DNA of 38,762 nt from DASXVX01 sp036504075 (GTDB taxonomy: Bacteria > Bacillota > Sulfobacillia > Symbiobacteriales > Symbiobacteriaceae): the NCBI GenBank assembly GCA_036504075.1, contig DASXVX010000085.1, positions 1 through 38,762 of the forward strand, in the 5' to 3' direction. Made by a program: the position numbers and the translations under genes. The first letter of the stretch is position 1, and every line of letters starts with the position of its first letter. This document shows positions 6,852 to 13,984 of this stretch, in pieces. The notes beneath the pieces are model-generated. The model was given only the letters and a program-made list of their open reading frames with translations, was not told the origin of the DNA and did no database searches.

Positions 6852-7591
6852 GTAGCCTGACAGAGCAGGAGATCATCCGCTATAGCCGCCATATTATCTT
6901 GCCGGAAGTCGGGGGGCGGGGGCAGAAGAAGCTGAAATCCGCCTCCGTCCTGGTCGCGGGCGTGGGCGCTGCCGGGTCGGCCGCGGCGCTCTACCTTGCG
7001 GCCGCGGGCATCGGCAAGCTAACGCTCTGGGATCCGGGGCTGGTCACGTTGCAGGACCTCACCGGCGCCATTGCTCACGACCGCTCCCGCATCGGCCTGC
7101 CCCGGGCCCGGTCGGCGGCCCGGCCGCTCCGGGCGATCAACCCGGACGCCACCGTCGACGTGCTGGACCGGGAGAGCGACGTGGCGGGATGGATTCCCGA
7201 GCATGAGATTCTCCTGGCCAGCGCCGGGGATTGGGCCGGCTTTGCCAAGCTGTCTTACGCGGGCGGAACGTCTGCCGTGCTGTACGGCGTCCATGGGGCG
7301 CATGGGGCTGTCGGCACCTTCCGGCCCGGGGCGCCCTGCCCGGACTGCTTGGGCGACGAGCGGGCCAGGGCGGCGGGACTCAGCCCGGAAGCGGGCGGCG
7401 GGGAGGCGATTGCCGCAGCGGCGGGCGTGGTCGGCGTCATGGCCGCGACCGAAGCGATCAAGCTGATTCTCGGCATCGGGCGCCCGCTCACCGGCCGCGT
7501 TCTGGCCTACGACGGCTGGGCGGCGACGTTTGCGGAAACGGAGTTTGGCGAGAGGCCGGGTTGCCCCGTCTGCGGTGGCGAGACAAAATAG
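6848..7591 (+). CDS. Degenerate MoeB/ThiF-like partner protein
   Basis: A 247-residue paralogue of the preceding gene. The N-terminus RYSRHIILPEVGGRGQKKLK (11-30) is typical MoeB, with Arg14 retained, but adenylation residues are lost: GVGAAG replaces GxGGLG, Gly73 sits where Arg of NLQRQ belongs, Arg86 replaces the lysine, and ASAGDW replaces DCSDNF. Zinc cysteines CPDC and CPVC remain. The fold is therefore kept without chemistry. The GTG start overlaps the previous stop (GTGA) behind GGAGGTG, so the two products are made together. By analogy with eukaryotic E1 enzymes, whose inactive subunit donates an arginine to the partner's ATP site, I infer a heterodimer. Confidence 0.8.
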   Translation: MSSLTEQEIIRYSRHIILPEVGGRGQKKLKSASVLVAGVGAAGSAAALYLAAAGIGKLTLWDPGLVTLQDLTGAIAHDRSRIGLPRARSAARPLRAINPDATVDVLDRESDVAGWIPEHEILLASAGDWAGFAKLSYAGGTSAVLYGVHGAHGAVGTFRPGAPCPDCLGDERARAAGLSPEAGGGEAIAAAAGVVGVMAATEAIKLILGIGRPLTGRVLAYDGWAATFAETEFGERPGCPVCGGETK

Positions 7592-7621
7592 GATCGACCC
7601 CCAAAAAGTTGCGTGTATCCC

Positions 7622-7691
7622 TTTTCAAATGGCCCGAGCATGGTATAATGGGGAACATAGTAGAACCTCATTTACCGATCAGTTTACTCGG
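7622..7691 (+). promoter_or_regulatory. cysK promoter with a downstream dyad
   Basis: TATAAT at 7644-7649 is a perfect -10. TTTTCA at 7622-7627 is a fair -35 with a 16-bp spacer. Downstream, ACCGAT (7674-7679) and ACTCGGA (7686-7692) form an imperfect dyad with CCGA/TCGG arms in the 5' untranslated region. It loosely resembles Rrf2/CymR-type sites that control cysteine genes; that link is a guess. Confidence 0.55.
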
Positions 7692-7714
7692 AATTAAGAG
7701 AAGGGGAGACGGCA

Positions 7715-8650
7715 ATGGGTCGGATCTATGAGAACATCGCCGATACAATCGGCCACACGCCGCTGGTTAAGCTGCGGAAGGTGACGGAAGGTGCCAGGGC
7801 CACCGTGCTGGCCAAGCTTGAGTCCTTCAATCCGGCGGGCAGCGTGAAAGACCGCATCGGCTATGCGATGATCAAGGACGCCGAGGAGAAGGGTATTCTG
7901 AAGCCTGGCACGACGATCGTCGAACCCACCAGCGGCAATACCGGCATCGCCCTGGCCTTCGTGGCGGCTGCCCGAGGCTACAAGTGCATCCTCGTGATGC
8001 CCGATACCATGTCGGTGGAGCGGCGCAAGCTGCTGAAGGCTTACGGGGCGGACCTCGTACTCACCCCGGGCGCCGAGGGCATGAAAGGCGCCATCGCCAA
8101 GGCGAAGGAGATCGCAGCAGCCACGCCGGGCGCCTGGATTCCGCAGCAGTTTGAAAACCCGGCCAACCCGGCAATCCACCGGAATACCACCGCGGAAGAG
8201 ATCTGGGCCGACACCGACGGTCAGGTCGACATCTTCGTGTCCGGAGTGGGCACCGGCGGTACCGTGACCGGCGTGACTGAGGCGCTCAAAGCCCGCAAGC
8301 CTGGCTTCAAGGGCATCGCCGTGGAGCCGGCCGAGTCGCCGGTCATCGCGGGCGGCAAGCCCGGGCCGCATAAGATTCAGGGTATCGGCGCCGGGTTCAT
8401 CCCGGAGAACCTCCATGTGAGTCTCCTGGACGAGACCATCCAGGTGGCCAGCGAGGACGCCGTGGCGTTTGCCCGCCGACTGGCCCGCGAGGAAGGCATC
8501 CTGGTGGGCATCTCCAGCGGCGCAGCGGCTTTCGCCGCCGTCCAGGTCGCCAAGCGGCCGGAGAACGCCGGCAAGACCATCGTCGTAGTTCTGCCGGACA
8601 CCGGCGAGCGGTACTTCTCGTCCGTGCTCTGGGCGGATCTGCAGGCGTAG
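7715..8650 (+). CDS. cysK: Cysteine synthase A (O-acetylserine sulfhydrylase)
   Basis: A 311-residue PLP enzyme that makes L-cysteine from O-acetylserine and sulfide in the cytoplasm. The PLP lysine is Lys45 in NPAGSVKDR. The substrate loop is PTSGNTGIALAF, the phosphate-binding loop GVGTGGTVTGV, and GISSGAAAFAA near the C-terminus holds the serine that contacts the pyridine nitrogen. Its length matches CysK. ATG 7715 has AGGGGAG (7702-7708). It has its own promoter and its terminator follows at 8671, now separated from its T-tract by a group II intron. Two MoeB-like genes just upstream suggest a link to a sulfur-carrier route, as in CysM/CysO systems, but the sequence itself is ordinary CysK. 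Confidence 0.95.
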   Translation: MGRIYENIADTIGHTPLVKLRKVTEGARATVLAKLESFNPAGSVKDRIGYAMIKDAEEKGILKPGTTIVEPTSGNTGIALAFVAAARGYKCILVMPDTMSVERRKLLKAYGADLVLTPGAEGMKGAIAKAKEIAAATPGAWIPQQFENPANPAIHRNTTAEEIWADTDGQVDIFVSGVGTGGTVTGVTEALKARKPGFKGIAVEPAESPVIAGGKPGPHKIQGIGAGFIPENLHVSLLDETIQVASEDAVAFARRLAREEGILVGISSGAAAFAAVQVAKRPENAGKTIVVVLPDTGERYFSSVLWADLQA

Positions 8651-8670
8651 CCTCGGTTTGAAGCTCGATA

Positions 8671-8700
8671 CAGGCGGGGGCGTGGGCCTCCGCTTGTTTT
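8671..8700 (+). terminator. cysK terminator, also the intron target
   Basis: CAGGCGGGGGC pairs, with G-T pairs, to GCCTCCGCTTG around a GTGG-type loop and is followed by TTTT (8697-8700). The intron starts at the next base. Three more T (10785-10787) follow its 3' end, so the uninterrupted site would have had a run of about seven T. Confidence 0.75.
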
Positions 8701-9306
8701 GTACGCCTGGCAGTTTCGTTTGCTTTGGGGGTTCAAGTCCCCTGCACGCCGGGGATGTTCCAGCCGGAAGTGCTAGCCGAAGGACAGTGCGTCGTCGCGA
8801 GGCGGGGTGCGGAGGGTCCGGAGGCAAACCCTTGAACGTAGGAAGACGAACCGAGGTTGGCGGGCGGCACAGGGTAACCCTGCAAAACAAGGGAAAGCCC
8901 AATAGCTGGAGCGTGGCGTACGTTAGGACGGACGCGTTAAGGGGGAGGCAGACGGAATGATCCAGGGAGACCTCCTATCGTCCCGAAGGTGTTCATGGCC
9001 GCAAGGCCCAAAGAGCCGAAGAGGGTAACCGACAGCAAGGGGAGACCAAGCGGTCGGTGAGGCGGTGGGAGGAGTCAGACGACCGGGTAGTGGTGAGTAA
9101 CTCTGAGCCGATGAACCCTGGTAACAGGCGGGAGGGGAAAACTCGGAGGATCGCTCTCAGGTAGAGCGACCAGCACTCAGCCCAAAAGGCGAATGACTGA
9201 GGCGAAGCCGGGAACCAGTAGCAAGACCCGAGGAAGCAGGAATCGAAGCCTGGGGAGAGCCGAATGGCGCTCGACCGAGTAGGGCACCCTGCAGGGGAAG
9301 ATTGCC

Positions 9307-10711
9307 TTGGTCAATGAGACGTGGGGGCTAGGGAAGCCAAGGGGCAGCACCGAAGAGCGGAGCCAGGTGGAGGGACCGAGAGCCGGAGGTCACAGGAAAC
9401 GGGGTAGCAAAGTGCCGAAGCGAAAGTGGTACAGCCTGATCGACAAGGTTTGGCAGATGGACAACCTGGTGGTGGCGGCAGAACGGGTGGTGGCGAACAA
9501 GGGAGCCGGTGGGGTGGATGGGCAAACGTGTGAAGCGTTTGCCGCCAAGGCGGAACTGCCGAAGCTGCACGAAGAACTGCGAACCAAGACGTACCGGCCG
9601 CAGCCGGTGCGGCGGGTGTTCGTACCGAAGGCAAACGGAGGGCGACGCGGACTTGGAGTGCCCGCTGTCCGGGACCGCGTGGTACAGCAGGCGCTGCGCC
9701 AGGTAATTGAACCGATCTTCGAGGCCAAGTTCCTGCCGTGCTCTTATGGCTTCCGGGAAGGGATCAGTGCCCATATGGCACTGATCCCTTCCCTGAAGCC
9801 CTGGAAGAAGGACGGGTCTGGGCCGTCGATGCCGACCTGAATCCTATTTTGATACGATTCCGCACGACCGCCTGATTGACCAGGTGGCCGAGGAGATCTC
9901 GGACAGCAGCATATTGCGGCTGATTCGGGCGTTCCTCGAATCCGGGGTCATGGAGGGTGGAACCTTCACGCACAGTGAGAGGGGAACCCCGCAGGGCGGC
10001 GTAATAAGCCCGCTATTGGCAAACATCTACCTGCACGCCTTTAATGTCCGGATGACGGAACGAGGGCATGCGCTCATTCGCTTTGCCGACGATTGGGTGA
10101 TCCTTTGCCGCTCGCAGAGCGCAGCGGAACGGGTGATGGAGGGAGCCAAGCGGATTTTGGAGCAGGAACTAGGATTGACGATGCATCCAGAGAAGAGCCG
10201 GGTGGTGTCAGCCATGGAGGGGTTCAACTTCCTGGGGTATACCTTCTGGGCACGTCCGAACAACCGGGAGGATGGCCCCAGATGGTACCACGGCAGGCGT
10301 CCGAGCGACAAGTCACTGGAACGGTGCCAGGACCGCCTGCGGGAGCTGACGCGCCGCAACCAAACCGTGAGCCCCGAGGAACTGGCCTACCGCATTCGAT
10401 CCTATGTGCGGGGTTGGATGGCGTATTTTCACAAGGGCAAGGCCAAGACCCGCTTCGGCGACATGGACATGTGGCTGCGAAGGCGCTTCCGTATGGTCGT
10501 GATCCGCAGCTGGCGTTCCGCCCGGAAAGTCCATTCCATCCTGATACGTAGGGGATGGAAAAGGGAGAAGCTCATTGGCTTCTCCCCATACCGATGGCGG
10601 AACTCCAAGTGTCCCATGGTACACGCAGCTCTAGACACCCAGTGGCTAAAGTCGGTGGGTTTTGTTGGACTGCTGGACTGCTACCTGAAACTGTCCCCAG
10701 CACGGGGCTAA
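9307..10711 (+). pseudogene. ltrA: Group II intron reverse transcriptase/maturase, two frameshifts
   Basis: Intron-encoded protein needed for splicing and target-primed reverse transcription. The first segment (to 9840) has RT0-RT2 motifs: NKGAGGVDG, YRPQPVRRVFVPKANGG and SYGFREGISAHMAL. The frame then shifts at about 9780-9795 into VWAVDADL. It shifts again at 9841, where AA-TCC lacks one base of AAG TCC, into SYFDTIPHDRL. The last segment carries GTPQGGVISPLLANIYLH, the active site FADD (in RFADDWVILC) and a maturase X domain (RSYVRGWMAYFHKGKAKTRF). No HNH endonuclease domain follows. Both breaks behave as single-base losses. The protein start is unclear; GTG 9411 (VPKRKWYSLIDKVW) is an alternative to TTG 9307. 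It is inactive as read, so the intron would need help from another copy. Confidence 0.88.
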
Positions 10712-10720
10712 CTACTGGAA

Positions 10721-10784
10721 GAGCCGTGTACCTGGCCGGTACGCACGGTTCTGTGAGAGGCGGGCGAAAGCCCGACTACTCTAT
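10721..10784 (+). ncRNA. Group II intron domains V and VI
   Basis: GAGCCGTG (10721-10728) pairs with CACGGTTC (10744-10751). TACC/GGTA form the distal stem and CG makes the conserved two-base bulge: the catalytic domain V. Domain VI is GAGAGGCGGGC-GAAA-GCCCGACTACTCT (10755-10782), with an unpaired A in GACTACTCT as the likely branch point. Confidence 0.88.
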
Positions 10785-10814
10785 TTTCCGGCGCCAATTC
10801 CGTTAAGCCGGTGT

Positions 10815-10955
10815 TCAGTCAATCCAGATAGGAAGTTGCAGCGTGTGCACACGCGCACTGTCCACGAAAATCGGTAACTGAGAGGCGGAAGCCGCACCCA
10901 TGAGCGCGAGCGTCAGAACCAGGGCCGCCACCAGAACCACCAAGACACGCTTCAT
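10815..10955 (-). CDS. Tiny secreted peptide, 46 residues
   Basis: ATG at 10955 on the minus strand follows GGAGGG with seven bases between, an excellent ribosome binding site. The product is MKRVLVVLVAALVLTLALMG then AASAS, a textbook signal peptide with an ASA-type cleavage site. It ends with about 22 residues, QLPIFVDSARVHTLQLPIWID. The mature part loosely resembles the start of copper-amine-oxidase-type 'stalk' domains (PIFVDSARV), so this may be the front of a larger secreted protein lost beside the intron. The coding end is 31 bases from the intron boundary. It could also be a genuine secreted peptide. It is divergent from the next gene, with only 29 bases between the two starts. Confidence 0.55.
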   Translation of the reverse strand: MKRVLVVLVAALVLTLALMGAASASQLPIFVDSARVHTLQLPIWID

Positions 10956-10984
10956 GGCAATTCCCTCCATGTCTTTTTCGCGAG

Positions 10985-11682
10985 ATGGCCGAACTGTACC
11001 AGATGTATGCCTACGCCGACCCCGGCACTGGCGTCTTGCCCACCGAACACCCTTCGGTGCCTGCTTTCGACGGCGGCCCGAGCCTCTCGGACAGCATGAT
11101 GGCGACCCCTCAGTTCACGTCCGCCAAGGCGCTGGCCGCCCAGCGCCACGTCCTCGCCACACAGGCCCGCGTCCAGATCGCCAAGGCCGGTGGTAAGGTT
11201 CGGGCCGACTCCACTCTACTTAACGGCCTCACCACTTACCGGACCAAGGACGGAATCCTCGTGCGAATCGTCCCCGGCGGCGAATTGCATTTCCTGGACC
11301 CGATTCAGAAGGGGATTTCTATTCCAAATTCAGCTGGGGGACCATGGTAGTCGGTGGAGGCAGTAGCGGCCTCGTTGGTGTGGGCATTGGCATACTCGCG
11401 AAAGCTTGGCCTGCCGGAACGACAGTCGCGGCGCTCATCGCTGCGGGGACTTGGGCGTACTTCAGTTGGATTAGCACTCGGATCGAAAAGTACTGTGCGG
11501 CCCCCGGCATGACCGGTGCCATCGTCGTAAAGTACTGGCACCTGAAGTTTCCCGACAAGATTGCCCAAAACGCCGACGTCTGGATCGGGAGTAATCTCGG
11601 ATTCAACACAGACGCCCTGGAGAAGTTCAAGGTGATGATTCCCCGTGACTGTGATCCTTGGGTTGCCTGGAGGTCCAAATAG
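10985..11682 (+). CDS. Hypothetical protein in two frames (10985-11350 and 11344-11682)
   Basis: Frame one (121 residues) runs from MAELYQMYAYADPG to IPNSAGGPW. Frame two (112 residues) begins MVVGGGSSGLVGVGIG and ends DPWVAWRSK. One extra G in the G-run at 11335-11339 would fuse them through SAGGTMVVGGGSSG into about 232 residues. Frame one lacks a ribosome binding site of its own. The second half has a glycine-rich then hydrophobic stretch (VGVGIGILAKAWPAGTTVAALIAAGTWAYFSW, about residues 11-42), a single likely membrane helix, and KYCAAPGMTGAIVVKYW. No family is recognised. The glycine-rich segment followed by a small membrane protein gene recalls peptide-bacteriocin and immunity pairs, but nothing shows that function. 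Confidence 0.5.
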
Positions 11683-11928
11683 ATGAACCAACAAAGAGCA
11701 TCGTTTCTCGGGCTCGTCTCCCTCGCTGTTTCCGCCTTTTCCGTTTGGATGCTGCAATCGGCCACCGATCACCTGCTTTGGGGGCTGGCCTGGGTGGTCT
11801 TCCTGATCCTTGGACTCGTGATTGTGGGGAAGTGGTGCAGCCAAAAGAGGGCACTGGCCTTCTTTCTAACCTTCGCCGTCGTTCAAGTCACAGTCGCGAC
11901 GGCAGCTTACCTTCTGACCAGGCAATAG
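11683..11928 (+). CDS. Small two-helix membrane protein, unknown
   Basis: An 81-residue protein whose ATG directly follows the TAG of the preceding frame. GGAGGT at 11669-11674, inside that frame, serves as ribosome binding site, so the two are translationally coupled. Three hydrophobic stretches are visible: FLGLVSLAVSAFSVWML (8-24), LLWGLAWVVFLILGLVIVG (32-50) and LAFFLTFAVVQVTVATAAYLL (58-78), separated by short charged turns. No family is recognised. Coupling to the gene before it suggests a shared membrane role, for example immunity or anchoring; this is inference. Confidence 0.6.
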   Translation: MNQQRASFLGLVSLAVSAFSVWMLQSATDHLLWGLAWVVFLILGLVIVGKWCSQKRALAFFLTFAVVQVTVATAAYLLTRQ

Positions 11929-12295
11929 GGCTTACACAAGTGGGAGGGGCTTGTGCCCCTCCCCAGCTCATCCAACCAGGTGTCATGATGGAATATACTT
12001 ATTGGAAATCGACCACCATTCCGACGAATGGCGACCACTGCACCGGATAACCATTGGACCAAAGCGACGCTTGGGTGTTCCGCAAGCAAGCGGTTTTTGG
12101 CGCCGATACCCTCCTGCCGGCCCGGAGCGGCCCCGCCGAACTCCTAATGGCCAGGTGGCAAGCCAACGGCCCCGGCCCCACCCATCAAGGGCGATCCCGC
12201 CAACATCATGGCAAGATCGCCCTCTTCATTCATGGTAGCTCATATCGCAACCCAGCCCCCAACCGGCTCCGGTCCGAGGGGGGCTTTCCCTTACG
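11929..12295. other. Intergenic stretch holding repeat copy A
   Basis: It begins with a terminator-like stem, GGGAGGGGC (11942-11950) with GCCCCTCCC (11955-11963), without a T-tract. The main content is the 188-bp repeat copy A (12090-12277). No gene is seen on either strand. Confidence 0.6.
12090..12277 (+). repeat. Structured interspersed repeat, copy A
   Basis: Matches the reverse complement of 16559-16743 along its length, by eye roughly three quarters identical, with near-exact blocks such as CTCCTAATGGCCAGGTGGCA and CGCCAACATCATGGC. The centre folds as AGGGCGATC (12188-12196) with GATCGCCCT (12215-12223) and an inner GCC/GGC. No ORF is conserved between the copies. It is a non-coding repeat of unknown type. 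Confidence 0.8.
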
Positions 12296-12799
12296 CTAGC
12301 GGTCTGCTGCGGGCAGCATGATCTGGTACAGGTGTATATCATGCCAGGCGTCGAACTTGCGCCCCACCTCGCGCAGGCAGCCCACGGGCTGATACCCCAG
12401 CTTTTCATGCACCCGAAGGCTGGGCGTATTTCCGCCGACAATGCCCGCCACGACCGTGTGGTAGCCGAGTTCCGCGGCACGCTTCAGCAGCGGTCGCATG
12501 AGTGCTCCGCCAATCCCCTGCCCCCGGCAGCGGTGGTCGACATATACCGACGATTCGACGGTGTTCGCATAGGCGGGCTTCACCCGGTAAGGCGACAGGC
12601 TGGCATAGCCGACGACCTGCCCGTCGAGCTCGGCCACGAGCAGGGGGTAGTCTTCGCCGTAGTGCGAAAACCACTCCCGGCGCTGGTCAAGGGTCTGCTC
12701 GACCAGATCAAACGTGGCCGTGGTCGTCACCACCGCGTGATTGTAAATCTCCAGCAGGCGCGGCAGGTCCTCGGGACGGGCTGCGCGTACGGTCAGCAT
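12296..12799 (-). CDS. GNAT N-acetyltransferase, phosphinothricin/methionine-sulfoximine type
   Basis: A 167-residue GNAT enzyme that would move acetyl from acetyl-CoA to a small amine substrate. VRAARPEDLPRLLEIYNHAV is the typical first strand/helix. The acetyl-CoA loop is RCRGQGIGGAL (Q/RxxGxG). The late motif HEKLGYQPVGCLREVGRKF is characteristic of the PAT/YncA (MnaT) subgroup acting on phosphinothricin- or methionine-sulfoximine-like amino acids. ATG 12799 has GGGGGA upstream. It stands alone on the minus strand between the repeat copy A and the phased arrays, consistent with an accessory gene. Confidence 0.88.
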   Translation of the reverse strand: MLTVRAARPEDLPRLLEIYNHAVVTTTATFDLVEQTLDQRREWFSHYGEDYPLLVAELDGQVVGYASLSPYRVKPAYANTVESSVYVDHRCRGQGIGGALMRPLLKRAAELGYHTVVAGIVGGNTPSLRVHEKLGYQPVGCLREVGRKFDAWHDIHLYQIMLPAADR

Positions 12800-12904
12800 A
12801 CCTGTTTCCCCCCGTCAGTTCGTATCGCTCCGGAACGTCTCACCGGGCCATCTCAAGAAAATATCTTACCTGCCAGGCCCCGATTCAGCAACGAAATGTC
12901 AGGG

Positions 12905-12974
12905 TTGGCACCTGGGTGATGCATTCGGAACCATTCGGCACGATCCGAAATCTGTTGGCACGATTCGGCACGTA
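12905..12974. repeat. 10-bp-phased TTGGCA/TCGGCA array, tract 1
   Basis: TTGGCA at 12905, TCGGAA at 12925, TCGGCA at 12935, CCGAAA at 12945, TTGGCA at 12955 and TCGGCA at 12965 all sit at exact 10-bp multiples. The phase fits one turn of B-DNA. No coding potential. Confidence 0.6.
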
Positions 12975-13092
12975 GATGCTGCCGGCTGTTATCTCCGGCA
13001 TCGGCCGGTGGACAAAGAAACCTGCCGGATATACTCCGACAGGCGTTCCAGGTGTTTGTGGGCGCTGGGTCCGCACACGCGGTAGTCATGTC

Positions 13093-13242
13093 TTGGCACG
13101 TTGCAGCCGGTCATTTTCACGGTTGGCACGGCTAAATTCGGCTAAAAACGGCTTGGAATTGGTTTTCACGCGTTAGAATTGGTTTTCACGCGTTGGAACG
13201 GCTCGGCAAAGGTAATCACAGCTTGGAACGCGTGAGAACTGC
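13093..13242. repeat. Repeat array with units of 30, 30, 20, 20, 30 and 20 bp
   Basis: Six units begin TTGG or TTAG at 13093, 13123, 13153, 13173, 13193 and 13223, so every unit is a multiple of 10 bp. The two 20-bp units TTGGAATTGGTTTTCACGCG and TTAGAATTGGTTTTCACGCG differ at one base. Other units share TTGGCACG or TTGGAACG heads. Confidence 0.75.
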
Positions 13243-13695
13243 CGGGAAGCAGGTTACAGGGCCCGTGAGATGAAGGGAGAGTTCGGGACGGAACGGCACG
13301 TGGCGGCAGGGGCCGGCTGATGGATGGATCGGTCGGCTGATGAATGGATCGGCCGGCCAATAGATGCCCGCGCCCTAAAGTTTATCCGATTGCCCCAGGC
13401 CCTTCGGCCTATCCATCATGGATATATACGCCTAAGTGCATACCTATGCACCCGGAGCATACGAATGATGCGTCCTAATCATCTCGATCGCGAACAGCGC
13501 CCGTGTTTGTCAGAATCACTGACACAAATCACGTAACCCGCCCCCGGCGCGGGCGGGCGTCCCCGGTCCGCGAACAGCCACCGGCCGGGCGATAGCCCGG
13601 TCAGGGGGCGACCGGTACCAATGGACCACTCCTTCTGTCTCCTTTGTAGTCCCTATACCCTCCGCCATCCCCGATGGTATTCCATCCGGAGCGTT

Positions 13696-13724
13696 ATTGA
13701 GTTGAATACTCAATCCGGTATACC
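13696..13724 (+). promoter_or_regulatory. korDABC promoter overlapped by a 7-bp dyad
   Basis: ATTGAGT (13696-13702) and ACTCAAT (13708-13714) form a perfect inverted repeat with a five-base spacer. TTGAGT (13697-13702) can act as -35 for TATACC (13719-13724) over 16 bp, so a protein bound to the dyad would block RNA polymerase. The regulator is unknown. Confidence 0.55.
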
Positions 13725-13767
13725 CTCAAACAAGTAATAACTCACTTGGTAGGGGGGAAGGCCCGAA

Positions 13768-13983
13768 ATGGTTGCCACCCGAGCGCCCCGTCAGTTCACC
13801 GTTGAGGTGAATACGACATATTGCAAGGGATGCGAAATCTGTGTTCAGATGTGTCCGAAGGACGTTCTGAAGATCAACGATCGGGACAAGGCCATCGTGG
13901 TCAATCTCGAAGCGTGCACCGGCTGCCTGAACTGCGAAATTTACTGCCCGGACTTCGCAATTAACGTTGAGGAGGTGGAGTAG
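13768..13983 (+). CDS. korD: 2-oxoacid:ferredoxin oxidoreductase, ferredoxin (delta) subunit
   Basis: A 71-residue dicluster ferredoxin. Cluster motifs are C19-x2-C22-x2-C25-x3-C29-P and C50-x2-C53-x2-C56-x3-C60-P, binding two [4Fe-4S] centres that pass electrons from the catalytic beta subunit. It is the first gene of a four-gene operon, in the order delta-alpha-beta-gamma found for KorDABC enzymes. A G-rich Shine-Dalgarno region (GGGGGGAAGG) precedes ATG 13768. The promoter with its dyad lies 45 bp upstream. Confidence 0.9.
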   Translation: MVATRAPRQFTVEVNTTYCKGCEICVQMCPKDVLKINDRDKAIVVNLEACTGCLNCEIYCPDFAINVEEVE

Positions 13984-13984
13984 C

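Larger units (their letters stand above)
8701..10784 (+). mobile_element. Group II intron inserted just after the cysK terminator
   Basis: The 5' end GTACGCCTGGCAG resembles the GTGYG start of group II introns (one mismatch). It leads into domain I sequence with the tell-tale GAAAGCCCAATAGCTGG (about 8891-8907) and many small hairpins up to 9300. A reverse transcriptase lies in domain IV. Domain V is at 10721-10751 and domain VI follows, ending in CTCTAT with a terminal AY dinucleotide at 10783-10784. Group IIC introns are known to insert behind terminator stem-loops, and this one does so. However, its domain V begins G-AGC, whereas several IIC introns have CGC, so the class is left open. Confidence 0.88.
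12800..13695. other. Long gene-free stretch with phased and tandem repeats
   Basis: No supported gene. It holds two tracts of 10-bp-phased motifs (12905-12974 and 13093-13242), a 20-bp direct repeat around ATGGATCGG (13323-13362), a dyad GTGTTTGTCAG/CTGACACAAATCAC near 13501-13534, and GC-rich hairpins near 13540-13620. ORFs in this area are shadows of repeat DNA. Confidence 0.6.

Noticed and set aside
8677..8748. tRNA-like pattern: GGGGGTTCAAGTCCCCT T-arm with a GCACGCC acceptor end
   Set aside because: No D-arm or anticodon arm can be drawn, and the segment fits the start of group II intron domain I.
9761..9790. Near-palindrome GGGATCAGTGCC...GGCACTGATCCC in the reverse transcriptase
   Set aside because: It lies in the coding motif ISAHMAL and next to a frame break; a regulatory role is not supported.
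12332..12919. 195-residue plus-strand frame over the acetyltransferase
   Set aside because: Shadow of the GNAT gene, whose acetyl-CoA motif and start site are clear on the minus strand.
12905..13242. CRISPR array
   Set aside because: Units are phased motifs without constant repeats, unique spacers or cas genes.
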